Part shown: positions 6,110 through 8,513 of the stretch, one piece after another
How positions within the stretch are numbered: position 1 is the stretch's first letter
How the letters are laid out: the number at the start of each line of letters is the position of its first letter
Assembly: GCA_045632305.1 (NCBI GenBank)
Contig: JAZQWL010000007.1
Span: 1 to 8,513 of the forward strand
Direction of reading: 5' to 3'
Origin: SVTX01 sp045632305
GTDB lineage: Bacteria; Bacillota; Clostridia; Oscillospirales; CAG-272
Length of the DNA stretch: 8,513 nucleotides
The notes under the pieces: model-generated
The model's database searches: none
What the model saw: the letters and a program-made list of their open reading frames with translations, nothing else
Told to the model about the DNA's origin: nothing
Program-made: the position numbers and the translations under genes

Positions 6110-6625
6110 TTATTTCTTAGCGCACGAGGAACAAAGTCCTTCTTTTCCTGCCTCGGTCGCCTCGTCAAGCGTGCCATCAAAAATCTCGGTGGAATTCTTC
6201 AAATATCCGCAGTCGATCCACTTATGATACTTAGAACCGCTGTCCGTCCAATAGTAAACGCCGTTATGCTCTCTTTTAGTCGTTTCCTCCTCGGTGGTCT
6301 CCTCTTCGGTCGTCTCTTCATCATCGGGAGGAAGATCGTTCGGATTCGGAGCAGTCGTTGTGTCCTCTTCGGATATGGGCTCATCGGTGATCTCTTCACT
6401 TTGAGCATCATCGGTAGTGTTATTTGTAGTATCCGCATCGGCAGTTACCTCGGGGCGCAAGGACTCATCGGACGAGAACACCTCTTCCGCAAGCTTTGAA
6501 AGCATCTCCTCGTCTATAACGTCACCGCCGTAAAAATCGTCCGAAGAATTAAGATAATTCGCGCACGAGCTTAAAATAAACATTACCGAAAATGCAAGAA
6601 GAATAATGATCCAACTTTTCTTCAT
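6110..6625 (-). CDS. Small lipoprotein with acidic Thr/Glu linker and C-terminal His/Cys mini-domain
   Basis: About 171 residues, numbered from the ATG at 6623-6625. The N-terminus is MKK plus a hydrophobic stretch ending in the lipobox LSSC, so C21 is the likely lipidation site and the protein sits outside the membrane. Residues about 25-120 are low-complexity and strongly acidic, including three tandem EETTE/EETTK units (103-117; DNA 6275-6319), probably a disordered spacer. The C-terminus, from VYYWTDSG on, has YH-x4-C (H134, C139) and a final CSSC (C165, C168). This resembles the short Ada-like putative metal-binding module at the C-terminus of many Bacillota surface proteins and nucleases. 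The ATG is preferred because AGGGGG lies 9 bases upstream; a GTG at 6629-6631 overlapping the upstream stop is the alternative. It follows the XRE regulator gene by 2 bases. Function is unknown. Confidence 0.85.
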   Translation of the reverse strand: MKKSWIIILLAFSVMFILSSCANYLNSSDDFYGGDVIDEEMLSKLAEEVFSSDESLRPEVTADADTTNNTTDDAQSEEITDEPISEEDTTTAPNPNDLPPDDEETTEEETTEEETTKREHNGVYYWTDSGSKYHKWIDCGYLKNSTEIFDGTLDEATEAGKEGLCSSCAKK

Positions 6626-6627
6626 GA

Positions 6628-7542
6628 TCACATACCCCCTCTGAGCATCGACTCGATAAGACCGAGCTTCGTTTCGGAGAACTCATAAGCTCCGCGGTAG
6701 TCTCCGATCTCTCTGCAGCAGATCTCAATATCCTTGCTGACAAGATAAATCATGAGCTTGAGCGCCATATCCTCATAATTAAGTATGCTCTTCAATATTT
6801 TAAGCGCGTCCATATATTCGCCTCTGTCCATCATGAGCTTGGCTTCAATATGATCTGCATAGAGGCGGGAGTATTTATCGGAGGACACCCTCTCCTCGGA
6901 CAAATAAATTTTCACACAGTCAAATCTTCCGCTCTCGGTCTCCCAGAGCGCATTGATGTATCTGCACAGAGGACTTTCAAGCGATTGCATTCTCAAGCGG
7001 AAATGATTTTTCTCAAGCTCCTCCGTATCAATATCGAGCATCGGAGACAATGAACGCAAGAAAGTCAACATAACGTAGGTTGCGGCAACAACAGACGAGG
7101 TATTGTAAACCGTACTGTCCGCAAGCCGAATAGCTTCCTCAAGAAACGCTTGAGCATCGTAAAGCTCGCCCGAAACAAGCGCACGTTCTCCAAGATTTAC
7201 CGAGCATAACGCCGCGATATAACAGATCTCATCGTCAGCATCTGCCGCACTTTCCCTGCACATATCAAGGCAAAGCTCATATTCCGCGCTCACAAAGGAA
7301 TCCTTTATCTTCTTGATCAGACTGCTTTTCTTGAAATTATATTCGCAATCGTCATCGGAAAGCAACGCGCCCGCGGGAACGCCAAGACGCTTGGCAAGAT
7401 ACATTACCGTACCAAGCGAAGGCAGAGCCGCTCCGTTCTCGATTCGGCTGAGCATATTTCTGGTGATCTCATCCCCTGCAAGCTGTGACTGTGTCATAAG
7501 CTTTTCTGTGCGGATCTCCCTTATCTTCTTTCCTATATCCAT
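6628..7542 (-). CDS. XRE-family transcriptional regulator with C-terminal helical (TPR-like) domain
   Basis: 304 residues. Residues 1-61 are a Cro/C1-type helix-turn-helix: IGKKIREIRTEKLMTQSQLA, then recognition-helix region ITRNMLSRIENGAALPSLGT, then the conserved YLAKRLGVP. From about residue 75 the rest is alpha-helical with TPR-like pairs, for example GELYDAQAFLEEAIRLA (125-141), GEYMDALKILKSIL (241-254) and GDYRGAYEFSETKL (280-293). This layout is shared with peptide-sensing regulators of the Rgg/PlcR/PrgX type, but also with many XRE-TPR proteins of unknown ligand. The ATG at 7540-7542 has GGAG 7 bases upstream. The gene has its own strong promoter with a palindrome at the predicted start site, and the lipoprotein gene follows after 2 bases, so the two form an operon. 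DNA binding is well supported; the ligand and targets are unknown. Confidence 0.92.
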   Translation of the reverse strand: MDIGKKIREIRTEKLMTQSQLAGDEITRNMLSRIENGAALPSLGTVMYLAKRLGVPAGALLSDDDCEYNFKKSSLIKKIKDSFVSAEYELCLDMCRESAADADDEICYIAALCSVNLGERALVSGELYDAQAFLEEAIRLADSTVYNTSSVVAATYVMLTFLRSLSPMLDIDTEELEKNHFRLRMQSLESPLCRYINALWETESGRFDCVKIYLSEERVSSDKYSRLYADHIEAKLMMDRGEYMDALKILKSILNYEDMALKLMIYLVSKDIEICCREIGDYRGAYEFSETKLGLIESMLRGGM

Positions 7543-7557
7543 GAAAAATCTCCAAAG

Positions 7558-7572
7558 GTAAATTTAAATTAC
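7558..7572 (-). promoter_or_regulatory. Candidate operator palindrome at the XRE gene transcription start
   Basis: GTAAATTTAAATTAC is a 15-base inverted repeat with one mismatched pair, centred on the perfect palindrome AATTTAAATT (7561-7570). It covers the expected start site about 7 bases downstream of the -10 box, a typical place for autoregulation by an XRE repressor. AT-rich palindromes also arise by chance, so the call is tentative. Confidence 0.35.
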
Positions 7573-7576
7573 ATAT

Positions 7577-7605
7577 ATTATAGCACACAAAAAAACAAAT
7601 TTCAA
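7577..7605 (-). promoter_or_regulatory. Promoter of the XRE regulator-lipoprotein operon
   Basis: On the minus strand TTGAAA (7600-7605), a 17-base spacer and TATAAT (7577-7582), with extended -10 TGC directly before it. Predicted initiation near 7570 gives a leader of about 28 bases. Confidence 0.88.
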
Positions 7606-7613
7606 TAGCTTTT

Positions 7614-7645
7614 TACAAAAAATGACCACCCGATTTTGGGTGGTC
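7614..7645 (-). terminator. Terminator of the MBL-fold gene
   Basis: On the minus strand GACCACCC (7638-7645), a 6-base loop AAAATC and GGGTGGTC (7624-7631) form an 8-bp GC-rich stem followed by ATTTTTTGTA. It starts 7 bases after the TAA at 7653-7655 and lies just upstream of the XRE promoter, so the MBL gene is a separate transcription unit. Confidence 0.93.
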
Positions 7646-7652
7646 GAGAAAA

Positions 7653-8513
7653 TTATTTTGTAGTTTTAAACGAATAACCGCCTGAGGTAATCGTACAAAT
7701 AACGGTTCCCTCCTTGTCGGTTCTATGATATTTGATGCTCTGTTGCTCAAGCGTATTTATCGTTTCGGCGTTCGGATGACCGTACTTATTGTCAAGGCCG
7801 CAGGAAATTATCGCGACATTGGGCGACACCGCTCTTAAAAAGTCGGGATCACTCGACGTATTCGAGCCGTGGTGACCAAGCTTTATAATATCCGCATCAA
7901 GCTCGCTTGCGCGGTATTTTTTAAGCAAAAGCTCCTCGGACTTAACCTCGGCATCCCCCATAAAGAGAAGCTTGGTTTTTCCGTATGTAATTTTTGTAAT
8001 AACGCTTGCATTATTGGGATCGTCCTCAATTTCAACCGGCCCCAATATCTTTGCTTTAAGCGAGCCGACGAAAAATTCAAATTCCTCGCCTGCCTCGATA
8101 ACGTGAACGTTTTCTTCGGGTACCGTTTCCTCGATAGCATCAAGCATAGTATTATAAACCTTGGTGGTTGCCGCAAGATCGGGGATGATAACGTTCTCCA
8201 CCCTGTAATTTTTCAAAATGACCTCGGCTCCACCGATGTGGTCCTCGTGCGGATGAGTAAAAATCGCGTACTTGAAGGACTTGACGCCTATTTCATCAAT
8301 ATACGCCTTCATCTCATCCTCGGAGGCGTTCATGCCCGCATCAATAATGATGTTGCCGTTTTCCGTGCAAATGACCGCGCAATCCGCCTGACCGACGTCG
8401 ATAAAATGTACGGTCACCTCAGATCCGTCGGAAATATCCGAAGAATCTGATGAGCCGCCACCGCCGCCACCGCCTAAGTCGGATCGTAGCCATGTCGTTC
8501 TGTGAGCCAAGGA
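7653..8513 (-). CDS. ComEC-like metallo-beta-lactamase-fold hydrolase (N-terminus outside window)
   Basis: At least 286 residues, open at the right edge. Positions below count from the TTG at 8508-8510. The MBL fold of the ComEC C-terminal/Rec2 type is clear: HFIDVGQADC (35-44), IIIDAGM (54-60), metal-binding THPHEDHIGG (85-94; H86, H88, D90, H91), NNASV (166-170), LLFMGDAE (181-188; D186), KLGHHGSNTSS (210-220; H213) and HPN with H245. The metal-ligand set looks complete, so a zinc-dependent hydrolase is expected. Before the domain lies a run of seven glycines (8454-8474) and a Ser/Asp linker, the usual spacer after an N-terminal membrane anchor or lipobox in such proteins. No signal peptide is visible in the residues before the glycines, so the true start probably lies beyond 8513; TTG 8508-8510 has no support as a start. 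Relatives include ComEC domains with proposed DNA-degrading activity, but the substrate here is unknown. Confidence 0.9.
   Translation of the reverse strand, partial: SLAHRTTWLRSDLGGGGGGGSSDSSDISDGSEVTVHFIDVGQADCAVICTENGNIIIDAGMNASEDEMKAYIDEIGVKSFKYAIFTHPHEDHIGGAEVILKNYRVENVIIPDLAATTKVYNTMLDAIEETVPEENVHVIEAGEEFEFFVGSLKAKILGPVEIEDDPNNASVITKITYGKTKLLFMGDAEVKSEELLLKKYRASELDADIIKLGHHGSNTSSDPDFLRAVSPNVAIISCGLDNKYGHPNAETINTLEQQSIKYHRTDKEGTVICTITSGGYSFKTTK

Noticed and set aside
6275..6319. Tandem EETTE units in the lipoprotein as a possible DNA repeat or CRISPR-like element
   Set aside because: The three 15-base units differ at the DNA level and lie in a low-complexity coding linker; there are no spacers or constant repeats.
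7611..7645. GACCACCC/GGGTGGTC hairpin as a possible attachment site or operator
   Set aside because: Its place right after the MBL stop and the following T-run make an intrinsic terminator the sufficient explanation.
7869..8450. A 193-codon plus-strand frame opposite the MBL gene
   Set aside because: Antisense to a gene with all MBL motifs; no ribosome binding site or domain supports it.

Overview
The window reads as chromosomal DNA of a low-to-mid GC Bacillota, most likely a Clostridia-class (Eubacteriales/Oscillospirales-like) bacterium. The evidence is a tRNA-dependent T-box leader in front of thrS, consensus sigma-A type promoters in AT-rich gaps, GGAG-type ribosome binding sites, a lipobox lipoprotein, and protein sequences that look clostridial by memory. 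No database search was possible, so the taxon is an inference.

Layout. Positions 1-4145 are all read on the minus strand. A threonine T-box leader (3961-4145) precedes thrS (1979-3919). Two bases after the thrS stop begins a carrier protein gene (1749-1976), then an MBOAT O-acyltransferase (182-1747), then the first 55 codons of a membrane-anchored, probably SGNH-type, partner protein (1-166, cut by the window edge). No terminator separates these four genes, so an acyl-transfer cassette for the cell envelope or an exopolysaccharide appears to be transcribed behind, and controlled by, the threonine-sensing leader. Base composition steps up sharply at the thrS/carrier-protein border (about 42-52% GC in sampled thrS rows, 63-67% in sampled MBOAT rows).

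Positions 4153-4587 (minus) encode a methylglyoxal synthase-fold protein that has lost key catalytic and phosphate-loop residues. It has a perfect TTGACA-N17-TATAAT promoter. It lies divergently from glyA (serine hydroxymethyltransferase, 4823-6070, plus). A bidirectional terminator (6078-6107) ends glyA and the convergent minus-strand operon opposite it. That operon has an XRE-type helix-turn-helix regulator with a helical-repeat sensor domain (6628-7542), followed after 2 bases by a small lipoprotein with an acidic Thr/Glu linker and a His/Cys mini-domain (6110-6625). It has its own strong promoter, with a palindrome at the expected transcription start. The right edge holds a ComEC-like metallo-beta-lactamase-fold protein (7653 to beyond 8513, minus) with its own terminator.

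The strongest points for follow-up are the T-box-controlled thrS-carrier protein-MBOAT-SGNH arrangement with its composition step, the catalytically altered MgsA-like protein, and the regulator/lipoprotein pair, which could be a peptide-sensing circuit. No CRISPR array, insertion sequence, tRNA or rRNA was seen.
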